From: CAXSBR01 sp964252015
GTDB lineage: Bacteria > Actinomycetota > Actinomycetes > Mycobacteriales > Jatrophihabitantaceae
Length of the DNA: 64,000 nt
Direction: 5' to 3'
NCBI GenBank assembly: GCA_964252015.1
Contig: CAXULW010000010.1
Location: 1-64,000, forward strand
Part shown: one piece after another, positions 50,517 through 59,451 of the stretch
How positions within the stretch are numbered: the first letter of the stretch is position 1
How the letters are laid out: each line of letters starts with the position of its first letter
Notes under the pieces: generated by a model
Databases searched by the model: none
What the model was told of the DNA's origin: nothing
What the model saw: the letters and a program-made list of their open reading frames with translations, nothing else
Translations under genes and position numbers: made by a program

Positions 50517-51752
50517 ATGGCCCAGCCGCTACACGTCCTCATCGCCGGTGCCGGTCTGAGCGGGCTCGCGCTCGCCCAGGGTCTGCGCAAGGACGGGCAC
50601 ACCTGCCAGGTGTTCGAGCGGGACGTGGATTCCACCCGCAAGACCGGTTACATGCTGCACATGAACGCCTTCGGCGGCGAGGCGCTGCGGCGCTGCCTGC
50701 CCGACGACCTGTTCGAGCTGTACCTGGAGACCTCGCGCCGCACGCCCGAGCGCGGCGAGTCGATCGTGCTCACCGACCAGTTGCACGAGCTCAGTTCGCA
50801 ACCCCACCTGGGCCCGCCGAACGAGGGCGACCGGCGCCACACCGGCGTGCACCGCCGCACCCTGCGCCAGATCCTGATGTCGCGCCTCGACGACACCGTC
50901 CGTTACGGCGCCGCGGTCGTCTCCTACGAGGAGACCAGCGACGGCGTGACCGTACAGCTCGGGGACGGCACCACCGCCACCGGCGACATCCTGGTCGGGG
51001 CGGACGGTATCCGCTCCGCGGTACGGCGGCAGCGGCTGCCCGAGGTGGGCGTGGTGGATGCCGGCGTGCGCGGGATCGGGGTCTACGGCCGAACCGTCCT
51101 CACGCCGGAACTGCTGGCGGACATACCGACGATCTTGTTGCAGGGCGTGATCATCGCCGCCGACCGCAGCGGCTCGCGGGTGCTGCTCGGCGCGTTCCAG
51201 CCCCGGCAGCCCGTGGCCGACGCCCCGGCCGACATCGCGCCGGACGTGCAGCTCGAACCGGTCCAGGACTACATCATGGTCAGCTGCAGCGTCGCGAAGG
51301 GCACCGTCGTGCCGCCCGCGAGCGAATGGGACGCCGACACCCCGCTGGCCATGCGTGAGTCCATGCTGACCGCCATCGAGGGCTGGCACCCGGCGCTGCG
51401 CACGATCGTGGGCAACATGGAGCTCGACTCGATCTTCTCCGTCCCGTTCGGCTACCTCGAGCCGGGCACGGTGTGGCCGCCGTCGCGGGTCACCCTCGTC
51501 GGCGACTCGGCCCACGCCATGCTGCCGACCCTCGGCATGGGCGCGAACCTGGCCCTGAACGACACCCGCCTGCTGCTCGACCGACTGGCGTCCGCCGTGT
51601 CGGACGGGACGGACGTAGTCGCCGCGATCGGTGCGTACGAGGACGACATGCGCGCCCTGGTCTACCCGTTCATGGAGATGACGATGGAGCACGACCGCCA
51701 CTTCGGGGGCGGCGCGCTGTCCGACGTGGATGCGGCGACGGCCACGGCCTGA
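50517..51752 (+). CDS. FAD-dependent monooxygenase (PHBH fold)
   Basis: 411 residues from ATG 50517 (GAGGGG upstream). FAD motif VLIAGAGLSGLALAQGLRKDGH at the start, the DG motif LVGADGIRSAVR near 160, and GD motif VTLVGDSAHAMLPTLGMGANLALND near 325. This is a class A flavin monooxygenase, using NAD(P)H and oxygen to hydroxylate aromatic or polyketide-like substrates. The neighbour 13 bases downstream encodes an FMN-reductase-like protein. Its control region carries operator copy 7. Confidence 0.92.
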   Translation: MAQPLHVLIAGAGLSGLALAQGLRKDGHTCQVFERDVDSTRKTGYMLHMNAFGGEALRRCLPDDLFELYLETSRRTPERGESIVLTDQLHELSSQPHLGPPNEGDRRHTGVHRRTLRQILMSRLDDTVRYGAAVVSYEETSDGVTVQLGDGTTATGDILVGADGIRSAVRRQRLPEVGVVDAGVRGIGVYGRTVLTPELLADIPTILLQGVIIAADRSGSRVLLGAFQPRQPVADAPADIAPDVQLEPVQDYIMVSCSVAKGTVVPPASEWDADTPLAMRESMLTAIEGWHPALRTIVGNMELDSIFSVPFGYLEPGTVWPPSRVTLVGDSAHAMLPTLGMGANLALNDTRLLLDRLASAVSDGTDVVAAIGAYEDDMRALVYPFMEMTMEHDRHFGGGALSDVDAATATA

Positions 51753-51765
51753 CGCGGTACCGATC

Positions 51766-52677
51766 GTGACCATTTCTGCCCGGCCCACAGTGCTCGGGCT
51801 GTCGTGCGGCCAGCCGCGTGGTAGCGCCGAGATCCTGCTCAAGGAGGCGCTGCGCGCGGCCGAGGCGGACGGCGCGGCGGTGGAGATGGTCCGCCTGGAC
51901 GAGCTGCGGCTCCCGTCCGGCCCGGATCCGGTCGAGCCCGACGACGCGTGGTGGTACTGGGAGCGGTTGATCGACTGCGCCGGCGTCATCATCAGCACCC
52001 CGATCATTTCCCGGACGGTGACCGCGCGGCTGAAACTGCTCGGCGACCGGTTGCTCGGCCCGAACGCCGACGCGGCCATCATCGAGCACCTGCTGGCGGT
52101 GCGGGCGGCAGGCGGGGAGCCGAAGGTCCCGTTCCGGGTGGACGAGCGGGTGCTCAAACCGCGGGTGGCCGGCTTCCTCGCCGTCGGCGGTTCGTTGACG
52201 ACGCAGTGGAAGACGCTGACCCTGCCGCTGATGCACACGATGACGTTCTCCATGTCCATCGCCGTGGTGGACCAGGTGCAGTTCGCGGGCGCGGGCACGC
52301 CTCGCTCGATCGTGCTTGACGCCACGGCGCTGGCTCGGGCCGCGCAGCTCGGGCGCAATGTCGCCGGCCAGCTCGGCCGGTCGTTCGAGGACGCGCAGTA
52401 CCTCGGCCCGCCCGGCCTGTGCCCGATGTGCCATCTGGACGTGGTGGTGCTGCGCGGCATGGACGTCGAGTGCGCGACCTGCGGCGCCCGCGGCCGGCTG
52501 AGCGGCGATGCGAGCGTCGAGTGGACCGATCTAGACACGTCGGTGATCAGCATGGCCGACCGGCGGGCCCACGCCGAGGAGATCCAGAGCACCGCACGTA
52601 AGCACGACGTGGTACGGGCCGAGATCGAGCGACTCGCCGCGACCTACGACGACTTCGACCGGACCATCCGGCCGTAA
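51766..52677 (+). CDS. NADPH-dependent FMN reductase-like flavoprotein with C-terminal Cys4 motif
   Basis: 303 residues from GTG 51766. The flavodoxin-like fold of NADPH-dependent FMN reductases is seen in VLGLSCGQPRGSAEILLKEALRAAEADGAAVEMVRLDEL and DCAGVIISTPIISRTVTARLKLL. After it comes a small C-terminal module with Cys219, Cys222, Cys236 and Cys239 (CPMCH and CATCG), a zinc-ribbon or rubredoxin-like site, then a helical tail. It may supply reduced flavin or electrons to the preceding monooxygenase, although that group usually takes NAD(P)H directly. Confidence 0.82.
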   Translation: MTISARPTVLGLSCGQPRGSAEILLKEALRAAEADGAAVEMVRLDELRLPSGPDPVEPDDAWWYWERLIDCAGVIISTPIISRTVTARLKLLGDRLLGPNADAAIIEHLLAVRAAGGEPKVPFRVDERVLKPRVAGFLAVGGSLTTQWKTLTLPLMHTMTFSMSIAVVDQVQFAGAGTPRSIVLDATALARAAQLGRNVAGQLGRSFEDAQYLGPPGLCPMCHLDVVVLRGMDVECATCGARGRLSGDASVEWTDLDTSVISMADRRAHAEEIQSTARKHDVVRAEIERLAATYDDFDRTIRP

Positions 52678-52705
52678 CGGTCACCGGGGCCGCGGCCAAC
52701 GGCGC

Positions 52706-54292
52706 TCAACGGGTCGAACGGAGCACGAACGGGCCCGACGTGAAGAGCGGGCGCAACGCGGCAATGGCGGCGGCGTTGGCCGCGGCCAGGTCGGTCTCGG
52801 GACGGGTGACGATCGTGGCCGTACCCGAGAGCAGGTAGGTGAGGATGTCGTTCTGCCACCGCGAGTCCGCCTCCCGCTCCAGGCGGCCGTTGTCCGGTCG
52901 ACGGCCGTCGCCGGTGTCGTAGGTGATGCCGGTGACGTCGACCCACACCGGGCAGTGCCGGCGCAGATCGCGGCTCTGCGCGTTCATCAGGACGAGCACG
53001 GTCGGATCGTCGGCGGTGACGCAGCCGGGCACCTTGGCCGCGGCCGTCGCCAGCGCCCGGGGCACGTGGATGCCCTGGGGCCGCAGCACTCCCGGCGCGG
53101 CCAACGCGATGACCACCGCGGCACCAACCGCCATCACCGCGGGGTGGGACAACCGGACCGCCAGCCCGGCCGGGACCCGCTCGGCCGACGCGCCGACGAC
53201 GAGTGCGAGCGGGGCCGCGGTGAACGCGGCGTAGTGGTCGAAGAACGACGGGGAGGCCACCAGGACCAGACCGAGCGCGAGCACCAGCGCGCCCAGGATG
53301 CGCGTGTGCTTGGCCGGCAACGCGGCCGCGGTGGCCGCGAGCACGACCACGACGACCACGACCAGGAACACGTAGGCCAGCCCGGTGGGCCACGACGCGA
53401 GCAGCGGCCGCAACCCGGTCATGTCGCGCAGGCGTGACCAGACACTGCCGCCACTGCTCGGGCGGCCCAGTTGGTCGCGCACGACGTAGCGGAACATCGT
53501 GGCCGGCGCGGCGAGGAAGAACGGCAGGCAGAGCACGACCGCCGCCGCCAGCGCACCGGCCAGCAACCGGGCGGCCGCGGCCCGCCCGGTGACGATCGCC
53601 TGCCACACCAGGAGTACGACGAACGGATCGACCCCCCAGATCTTGACCGTAGCGCCGACGCCGAGCGCCACGCCGGCCAGCACGACCTGCGTGCCGGTGG
53701 GACGCGTGGTCTCGGCGCCGCGGAACAGCAGGGCCAGTGCGACCAGCAGCGTCGTCGTGCCCAGTTCCTCCAGCGATACCGTGCGGGCGACGAAGACCGC
53801 CGGGAAGAACACGGCGTAGAAGACGCCGGCGACGACGGCGGCCCGGCGTCCGATCCGGGCGGCCACGACCATCACCAGCACCGTGTTGACGGCACCCAGG
53901 ATCATGAACGCGACGCGGGCCGTCTCGAACCCGGCCGTGTCGGAGGTGATCCGGGCCAGCAGCGCGAACGGGGCCAGCAGCACCGTGCTACCGGGCGGAT
54001 GTAACAGGACGTAGTCGCGATAGGGCAGCTGGCCGTGCACGAGCGAGGTCGCCGCCGCGTAGTACACGCCGTCGTCGTAGCCGTTCGTCGCCGAGAGCCC
54101 ACCGCCGCGCCAGACCGGCACCACCCGGGCCACCAGGGCGAGGACGGACACCACGCCGGCCCACCACCGCATCCGCGGGTCCCACCGTGACCCAACCGGC
54201 CCCGACCCCACGACCACCACACCAGCCAGCGCGTCAGTCGGCCGGTGGGTTGGCCGGTCGGTCGGCCGGTCAGTCGGCCGGTCAGTCGGCAT
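52706..54292 (-). CDS. Polytopic membrane protein, GT-C-like glycosyltransferase
   Basis: 528 residues with about ten hydrophobic segments. The first extracytoplasmic loop reads NGYDDGVYYAAATSLVHGQLPYRDYVLLHPPGSTVLLAPFALLARI, where DDG and the H-P-P-G segment fit the acidic-metal and substrate motif of GT-C/PMT-type lipid-linked sugar transferases (GT39/87-like). The C-terminal part is a soluble extracytoplasmic domain with VTGITYDTGDG. The N-terminus is a (PTDR)n stretch from a 12-bp repeat. Its ATG overlaps the glnE stop by 11 bases. Confidence 0.82.
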   Translation of the reverse strand: MPTDRPTDRPTDRPTHRPTDALAGVVVVGSGPVGSRWDPRMRWWAGVVSVLALVARVVPVWRGGGLSATNGYDDGVYYAAATSLVHGQLPYRDYVLLHPPGSTVLLAPFALLARITSDTAGFETARVAFMILGAVNTVLVMVVAARIGRRAAVVAGVFYAVFFPAVFVARTVSLEELGTTTLLVALALLFRGAETTRPTGTQVVLAGVALGVGATVKIWGVDPFVVLLVWQAIVTGRAAAARLLAGALAAAVVLCLPFFLAAPATMFRYVVRDQLGRPSSGGSVWSRLRDMTGLRPLLASWPTGLAYVFLVVVVVVVLAATAAALPAKHTRILGALVLALGLVLVASPSFFDHYAAFTAAPLALVVGASAERVPAGLAVRLSHPAVMAVGAAVVIALAAPGVLRPQGIHVPRALATAAAKVPGCVTADDPTVLVLMNAQSRDLRRHCPVWVDVTGITYDTGDGRRPDNGRLEREADSRWQNDILTYLLSGTATIVTRPETDLAAANAAAIAALRPLFTSGPFVLRSTR

Positions 54293-57200
54293 AGAAGACC
54301 CGTTCGACCACGGCTCGGGCCCGGCGCGCGGTCCGGCGGTAGTCGTTGTCGAGCTGGCCCGGTTCGAAATCCGCGGGGTAACCCAGCGCGCGGCCGACCG
54401 CGATCAGCGCCGGCCCAGGCGCCGGCAGTTGGTCGTCGGCCTTGCCGCCCACGAGCATGATCGCGTTGCGGGTGCGGGTGGCCATCCGCCACGACCGGAT
54501 CAACGTGCGCGCGTCCGTCTCGCCGAGGATCCCGGCCGCACTCGCGGCCCGGAGCGCGTCGACGGTGCCGGTGGTGCGCAGGGCTTCCACCCGTCCGGCG
54601 TGACGGAGCTGGAGCAGCTGAGCCGTCCACTCCACGTCACCCAGTCCCCCGCGGCCGAGCTTGGTGTGCGTGGCCGGGTCGGCGCCCCGGGGCATGCGCT
54701 CGGAATCGATGCGGGCCTTGAGCCGGCGGATCTCCAGCACCGCCTCCGGAGCGAGGCCGTCCGCGGGGTAACGCAACGGCTCGATCAGCGCACAGAACCG
54801 GCGCCCGAGGTCGGCGTCGCCGGCGAACGGGCGGGCCCGCAACAGTGCCTGCGCCTCCCACCCCGAGGACCAGCGCCGGTAGTAGGCGGCGTAGGAGGCC
54901 AACGACCGCGCCAGCGGCCCGTCGCGTCCCTCGGGGCGCAGGTTGGCGTCGACCTGGACCGGCGGGTCACCGGCCGGTGCGCTCAGTGACGCGCGCAGCC
55001 GCCGCGCCACCTCCTGGGCGAAGCGGGCCGCGCGCTCCTCCTCCGTCGTCCCCCCGGAAACCGTCGGGCGGGCCGCCTCTGAGCCGGCGCCCTCGGGTCC
55101 GGCGACCTCGTAGACGAAGAGCACGTCCGCGTCGGAACCGTAACCGAGTTCGTGCCCGCCGAGCCGGCCCATGGCAATCACCGCCATCCGCGCCGGCGGG
55201 GCCGGCCAACCGTGTTCGGCCGTGATCGAGGACACGGCCAGATCCAGGGCAATGGACAACGTGGCGTCCATAGTCGCGCTCAGGCCGTGCGCGACCTCGT
55301 CGCCGTCCGCGGTCTGACCGAGCAGGTCCGCGGCCGCGATGCGGACGAGTTCGGTCCGGCGCACCGCTCGGATCGAGCGGACGGCCGCGTCGAACCCGTC
55401 CTGGCGGGCGGCGGTGTCGCGCATGGCCACGCCGAGCTGCTCGCGTGATTGCAGCCGGATGTCCTCGTCGCCGGAGAGCACCTGCAGGGCGTCGGGGGCG
55501 GCGGTTAGCAGATCGGCGACGTACTTGCTCGTGCCCAGCAGGAAGGCCAGGCGATCGACGACCCGGCTCTCGTCACGCAACGTGCGCAGGTACCACGGGG
55601 TGTTGCCGGCGGTGTCGGACACGCGGCGGTAGCGCAGCAGGCCGGCGTCCGGGTCGGGGGAATCGGAGAACTCGGCCAGGAGCACCGGCAGCAGCGTGCG
55701 CTGGATCGCCGCCCGCCGCGACAGGCCCGCCGTCAACGCGTCGATGTGCTGCAACGCGCGGTCGGGATGTCCGAAACCGAGCGCGGCCAGGCGCCGTTGC
55801 GCCTCGACCGGGCTGAGTCGGAGCTCGGCTCCGGGCACGCGCGCCACCGCCGCCAGCAACGGCCGGTAGAACAGCTTTTCGTGCAGGCGACGGACCTCGC
55901 GGGCGTGCAGGTCCCACTCCGAACGCCAGACCGCCGTCGCATCGCCGCGGACGTCGGCGCGAAAACCCATGGCCCGGGCCAGTCGGGCGACCTCGAGCGG
56001 ATCCTCGGGCACCGTGTGCGTGCGCCGCAGCCGGGCGAGCTGAAGGCGGTGCTCCACCGCACGCAGGAACCGGTAGGCATCGGCCAGGCTCACGGCGTCG
56101 TCGCGACCGATGAAACCCCCGTCCCGTAACGCATTCAGCGCCGGCAGCGTCCCGCGCGCCCGCAGCGATTCGTCGCCCCGGCCGTGCACCAACTGCAGCA
56201 GCTGCACCGCGAACTCCACGTCGCGCAGCCCGCCGGGGCCGAGCTTGATCTCCCGCGCGGCCACGGCCGTCGGCACATGGGCCACCACGCGCCGCCGCAT
56301 GGCCTGCACGTCGGCGACGAAGTCCGGGCGCTCGGCCGCGGTCCAGACGAACGGGGCGACCGCGTCCACGTAGCGCTGGCCGAGTGCGACGTCCCCCGCG
56401 ATCGGACGGGCCTTCAGCAGCGCCTGGAACTCCCAGGTGCTGGCCCAGCGCTGGTAATAGGCCACGTGGCTGGCCAGGGTGCGTACCAGTGGGCCGTCCT
56501 TGCCCTCGGGCCGCAGCGCTGCGTCCACCGGCCAGACCGCCTGGCCGCACAGGCGCATCATCCGCGACGCCATCGCCGACGCCGCCGCCAACGCCTGCTC
56601 GACCGAGCTGTCGCCGGCCGGCTCGGCGACGAAAACGACGTCCACGTCCGAGACGTAGTTCAGCTCCCGTCCGCCGGTCTTGCCCATGGCGATGACGGCC
56701 AGGTGGAACCCCGGCCCCCCGCCCGACGGGTCACCGCCCGACGCGTCCCCGCCCGACGGGTCACCGCCCGACGCGTCCCCGCCCGACGGGTCACCGCCCG
56801 ACGCGTCCCCGCCCGACGCGTCACCGCCCGATGGGTCCCGGATCTCGGCCGCGGCCACGGCCAGCGCCGCCTGCAGGGTGGCGCCGGCCAGCTCGGTCAG
56901 CGCGGCCGTGACGTCCTCGACCGGCAGCTCCCCGGCCAGGTCGCGACCGGCGATGGCGAGCATCTGCCGGCGGTAGGCCGCCCGCAGCGCGGTGGACGCC
57001 TCGCGGCCGGTGAGCCGGGCCGCCGCCCCGCCGCTGCCGGTGACGGGATCGTGCACGTCGGCGCCGACGCTGGCCGCCATCGCCCGCCACGATCCGCCCG
57101 GATCGATCTGGGCCGCGCCGGCCAACGCCACCCATGCGGTCGGGTAGTGGAACAGGTACGCGCCCAGCTCCAGCGACGCACCGAGCGCGCCCATCAGCCG

Positions 57201-57536
57201 CCTGCGCAGGGCGGCGTCGACGTTCAGGCTGGCTCGCAACGTCCCGCGTGGACCGAGGGCTTCGGCCAACCGGGCGAGGGCGGCCAGGGCCTCGTCCGGG
57301 TTGGCCGCGCGCCCCAGCGCGGCCACGATGGCCGCAGCGCCGTCGTCCACCGCGGCGTTCGTCTCGACGTCCCACAGCAGGAGCGGCTCCTCGGTGAGCA
57401 GCTGCGCGGCTTCCTCCGAGCGCGTGAAGCCGAGCCGGGCCAGCCGCAGCGCGCACCGCACCAGCAGCCCCGGGCGGTCGACACCGACCGGGTCCGGCAT
57501 CTCCAGCCGGCCGGTATCGGTGGGCAGTGCGCTCAC
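54282..57536 (-). CDS. glnE: Glutamine synthetase adenylyltransferase / adenylyl-removing enzyme
   Basis: 1,084 residues, bifunctional, adenylylating and deadenylylating GlnA under PII control. Two nucleotidyltransferase domains are present: the N-terminal one has GKTGGRELNYVSDVDVVFV (about 283-301), the C-terminal one GRLGGHELGYGSDADVLFVYE (about 788-808), each followed by its DxxLRPEGxxGPLxR arm and helical GlnD_UR_UTase domain. Between about 235 and 272 an expansion of SGGDA/SGGDP repeats interrupts the N-terminal domain. GTG 57536 is used as start; ATG 57500 is possible. GlnA at 2.4 kb carries its target Tyr402. Confidence 0.96.
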   Translation of the reverse strand: MSALPTDTGRLEMPDPVGVDRPGLLVRCALRLARLGFTRSEEAAQLLTEEPLLLWDVETNAAVDDGAAAIVAALGRAANPDEALAALARLAEALGPRGTLRASLNVDAALRRRLMGALGASLELGAYLFHYPTAWVALAGAAQIDPGGSWRAMAASVGADVHDPVTGSGGAAARLTGREASTALRAAYRRQMLAIAGRDLAGELPVEDVTAALTELAGATLQAALAVAAAEIRDPSGGDASGGDASGGDPSGGDASGGDPSGGDASGGDPSGGGPGFHLAVIAMGKTGGRELNYVSDVDVVFVAEPAGDSSVEQALAAASAMASRMMRLCGQAVWPVDAALRPEGKDGPLVRTLASHVAYYQRWASTWEFQALLKARPIAGDVALGQRYVDAVAPFVWTAAERPDFVADVQAMRRRVVAHVPTAVAAREIKLGPGGLRDVEFAVQLLQLVHGRGDESLRARGTLPALNALRDGGFIGRDDAVSLADAYRFLRAVEHRLQLARLRRTHTVPEDPLEVARLARAMGFRADVRGDATAVWRSEWDLHAREVRRLHEKLFYRPLLAAVARVPGAELRLSPVEAQRRLAALGFGHPDRALQHIDALTAGLSRRAAIQRTLLPVLLAEFSDSPDPDAGLLRYRRVSDTAGNTPWYLRTLRDESRVVDRLAFLLGTSKYVADLLTAAPDALQVLSGDEDIRLQSREQLGVAMRDTAARQDGFDAAVRSIRAVRRTELVRIAAADLLGQTADGDEVAHGLSATMDATLSIALDLAVSSITAEHGWPAPPARMAVIAMGRLGGHELGYGSDADVLFVYEVAGPEGAGSEAARPTVSGGTTEEERAARFAQEVARRLRASLSAPAGDPPVQVDANLRPEGRDGPLARSLASYAAYYRRWSSGWEAQALLRARPFAGDADLGRRFCALIEPLRYPADGLAPEAVLEIRRLKARIDSERMPRGADPATHTKLGRGGLGDVEWTAQLLQLRHAGRVEALRTTGTVDALRAASAAGILGETDARTLIRSWRMATRTRNAIMLVGGKADDQLPAPGPALIAVGRALGYPADFEPGQLDNDYRRTARRARAVVERVFYAD
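56720..56834. repeat. 15-bp tandem repeat array inside glnE
   Basis: About eight 15-bp units alternate between GGGTCACCGCCCGAC and GCGTCCCCGCCCGAC, giving a 30-bp higher-order unit and encoding SGGD(A/P) in glnE. In-frame length is a multiple of three, so the enzyme frame is kept. No spacers, so not a CRISPR array. Confidence 0.92.
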
Positions 57537-57568
57537 CGCGGCGTCACCAACCTGTCCAATACCTCGTC

Positions 57569-58414
57569 CTAGTCGGTCTCCGGGGGGCGCCCGAACGTCA
57601 CCGGTGCCCGCGAACTCTGCATCTGCGCGGCCAGCGCGGCGCGGATCGCGGCGGGGTCACTCACCGGGGCCGGTGTCGTCACGGCGGGTCCACGCGCGGG
57701 GCGGACGGCGGCCGGGTCGCGCACGACGTCGACGAAACGCGCGGCGAACGGCGCCCACACCTCGGCCACGTACTCGTGGGCCGCGTCGGATCGTTCCAGC
57801 AGCCGGGTCAGGTCGAAGTCGGCCACGGCCGGGTCGCTGGCGGCCCACTCACGCACCGTCTGTGGGGTCGTCTCGATGTGACCCTGCACGCCCCAGGCCA
57901 GCCGGCCGATGCGGAACGCCTGGTTCTCATACAGCGGCGAGCTGGCGAGCAGGACCGCCCCCGGCGGCAGGGCGGTGATCACGTCGTAGTGCCACTGGAT
58001 CACGTCGGGGGTGATCGGCATCGGGCCGAACAGCGGGTCGGTCGCCGTGGCCGCCCGCTTGGCGATCAGCCCGGCACCGCGCTCGGGTCCCTCGGCGCCC
58101 CGCTCGACCCGTCCCCCGGTGGCCACCGCCAGCAGCTGCGCTCCGAGGCAGACGCCCAACGTCGGTACCTCGGCCCGCACCGCGGTGCTGAGCAGGGCCC
58201 GTACCTTGGGCAGCCACGGCGCGACCCCGTCGTCGTAGGCACCCGGCGCGCCCCCGAGCACGACCAGCCCGTCGTGACCGTCCAGGCTGTCCGGGATCTC
58301 GTCGCCGTCGTGGGCCCGGCGCACGTCGAGCGTCGCGCCGGCCGCGGTCAGCCAGTCCCCCAACCGGGACGGCGGATCGTCCGCCTCGTGTTGGACGACC
58401 AGGATCGGCTGCAT
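57569..58414 (-). CDS. Class I glutamine amidotransferase (GMP synthase-like) protein
   Basis: 281 residues. The nucleophile Cys sits in GVCLGAQLLA, the glycine oxyanion loop in LGGAPGAYDD, and the catalytic His/Glu in VQGHIE. A standalone GATase1 domain like that of guaA but without the synthetase part; related proteins deglutamylate gamma-glutamyl compounds or act in amino acid metabolism. ATG 58414 starts directly with the first strand (QPILVVQHEADDPP). The location next to glnE and glnA2 fits a role with glutamyl compounds, an inference only. Confidence 0.88.
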   Translation of the reverse strand: MQPILVVQHEADDPPSRLGDWLTAAGATLDVRRAHDGDEIPDSLDGHDGLVVLGGAPGAYDDGVAPWLPKVRALLSTAVRAEVPTLGVCLGAQLLAVATGGRVERGAEGPERGAGLIAKRAATATDPLFGPMPITPDVIQWHYDVITALPPGAVLLASSPLYENQAFRIGRLAWGVQGHIETTPQTVREWAASDPAVADFDLTRLLERSDAAHEYVAEVWAPFAARFVDVVRDPAAVRPARGPAVTTPAPVSDPAAIRAALAAQMQSSRAPVTFGRPPETD

Positions 58415-58438
58415 AACGCACGACCCTAGTCACCCGCC

Positions 58439-59362
58439 TCAGCCGTGCACGGAGACCTCGTGGCCGGCGTGGTGGACGGGCTCGAGCTGGAACGTGGAGT
58501 GCTCCACGGAGAGCTTGAAGTGCCGGGCCACGCACTCCTGCAGCTGGTCGAGGATCTGCGGCGCGTGGCCGTCGTTGAAGCAGCTGTCGTCGACGACCAC
58601 GTGCGCGGTGAGCACCGGCAGCCCGGCCGCGATCTGCGAGGCGTGCAGGTCATGCACCCCGTGCACGTGGGGCACCTCCAGCAGGTGGGTGCGCACGTCG
58701 TCGAGGTCGAGCCCGCGCGGGGTGGCCTCGAGCAACACGTCGGTGGTTTCGCGCAGCAACCGCACCGTGCGCGGCACGATGAGCACCCCGATGAGGATGG
58801 ACACGACGGCGTCGGCCCGTTCCCACCCGGTGATGGCGATGACAGCCCCGGCCACGAGCACGGCCACCGAGCCCAGGGCATCGTTGATGACCTCCAGCAC
58901 CGCAGCCCGCATGGTGAAGCTGGCGCTGCGTCCGGCGACCAGCACGGCCAGCGAGATGACGTTGCCGAGCAGCCCGACCACGCCGAACACGAGCATCGCG
59001 CTCGACGCCACCTCGGGCGGATGGACGAGCCGACGGATGCCCTCCACGACGACGAACACGCCGACGCCCAAGAGCACGGCGGACTGGAGCGTCGCCGCCA
59101 GCACCTCGGCCCGCTGGTAACCCCAGGTCCGCCGCGACGTGGCCGGTCGCGCCGACATGGCGGCGGCGGCGACCGCGATCAGCAGGCCGGCGACGTCGGT
59201 GAGCATGTGCCCGGCGTCGGCCAGCAGGGCCAGGCTGCCGGAGACCACGGCGCCGACGACCTCGACGACGAGGATGGTCGCGGTGATGCCGAGGACGAGC
59301 CCGAGCCGGCGCTTGTCGGCCAACAACGACCCGTGACCGTGGTCGTGGTTGTGCTCGCTCAT
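58439..59362 (-). CDS. Cation diffusion facilitator (CzcD/ZitB-like) metal exporter
   Basis: 307 residues. A His-rich head (EHNHDHGHG), six transmembrane helices with the metal-site motifs in LADAGHMLTDVAGLL (helix II: H-x-x-x-D) and LEVINDALGSVAVLVAG (helix V: N/D-x-x-x-D), and a C-terminal cytoplasmic domain ending in HAGHEVSVHG. Exports Zn2+ or related ions by proton exchange. The helix V site reads N-D-A-x-G where zinc-type members have H-x-x-x-D, which may change metal preference. ATG 59362. Confidence 0.93.
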   Translation of the reverse strand: MSEHNHDHGHGSLLADKRRLGLVLGITATILVVEVVGAVVSGSLALLADAGHMLTDVAGLLIAVAAAAMSARPATSRRTWGYQRAEVLAATLQSAVLLGVGVFVVVEGIRRLVHPPEVASSAMLVFGVVGLLGNVISLAVLVAGRSASFTMRAAVLEVINDALGSVAVLVAGAVIAITGWERADAVVSILIGVLIVPRTVRLLRETTDVLLEATPRGLDLDDVRTHLLEVPHVHGVHDLHASQIAAGLPVLTAHVVVDDSCFNDGHAPQILDQLQECVARHFKLSVEHSTFQLEPVHHAGHEVSVHG

Positions 59363-59451
59363 GGCTCAAGTATCCGTGGTCACCCAAGGCCGAGCGTTGG
59401 CCCCGTAGCAGTCGCGACACGCGGGGCCGTGACTGCTCCGCGGCCAACCCC

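Noticed and set aside
56720..56834. Tandem array in glnE considered as a CRISPR
   Set aside because: Repeats are 15 bp, directly adjacent without spacers, and encode an in-frame peptide repeat.
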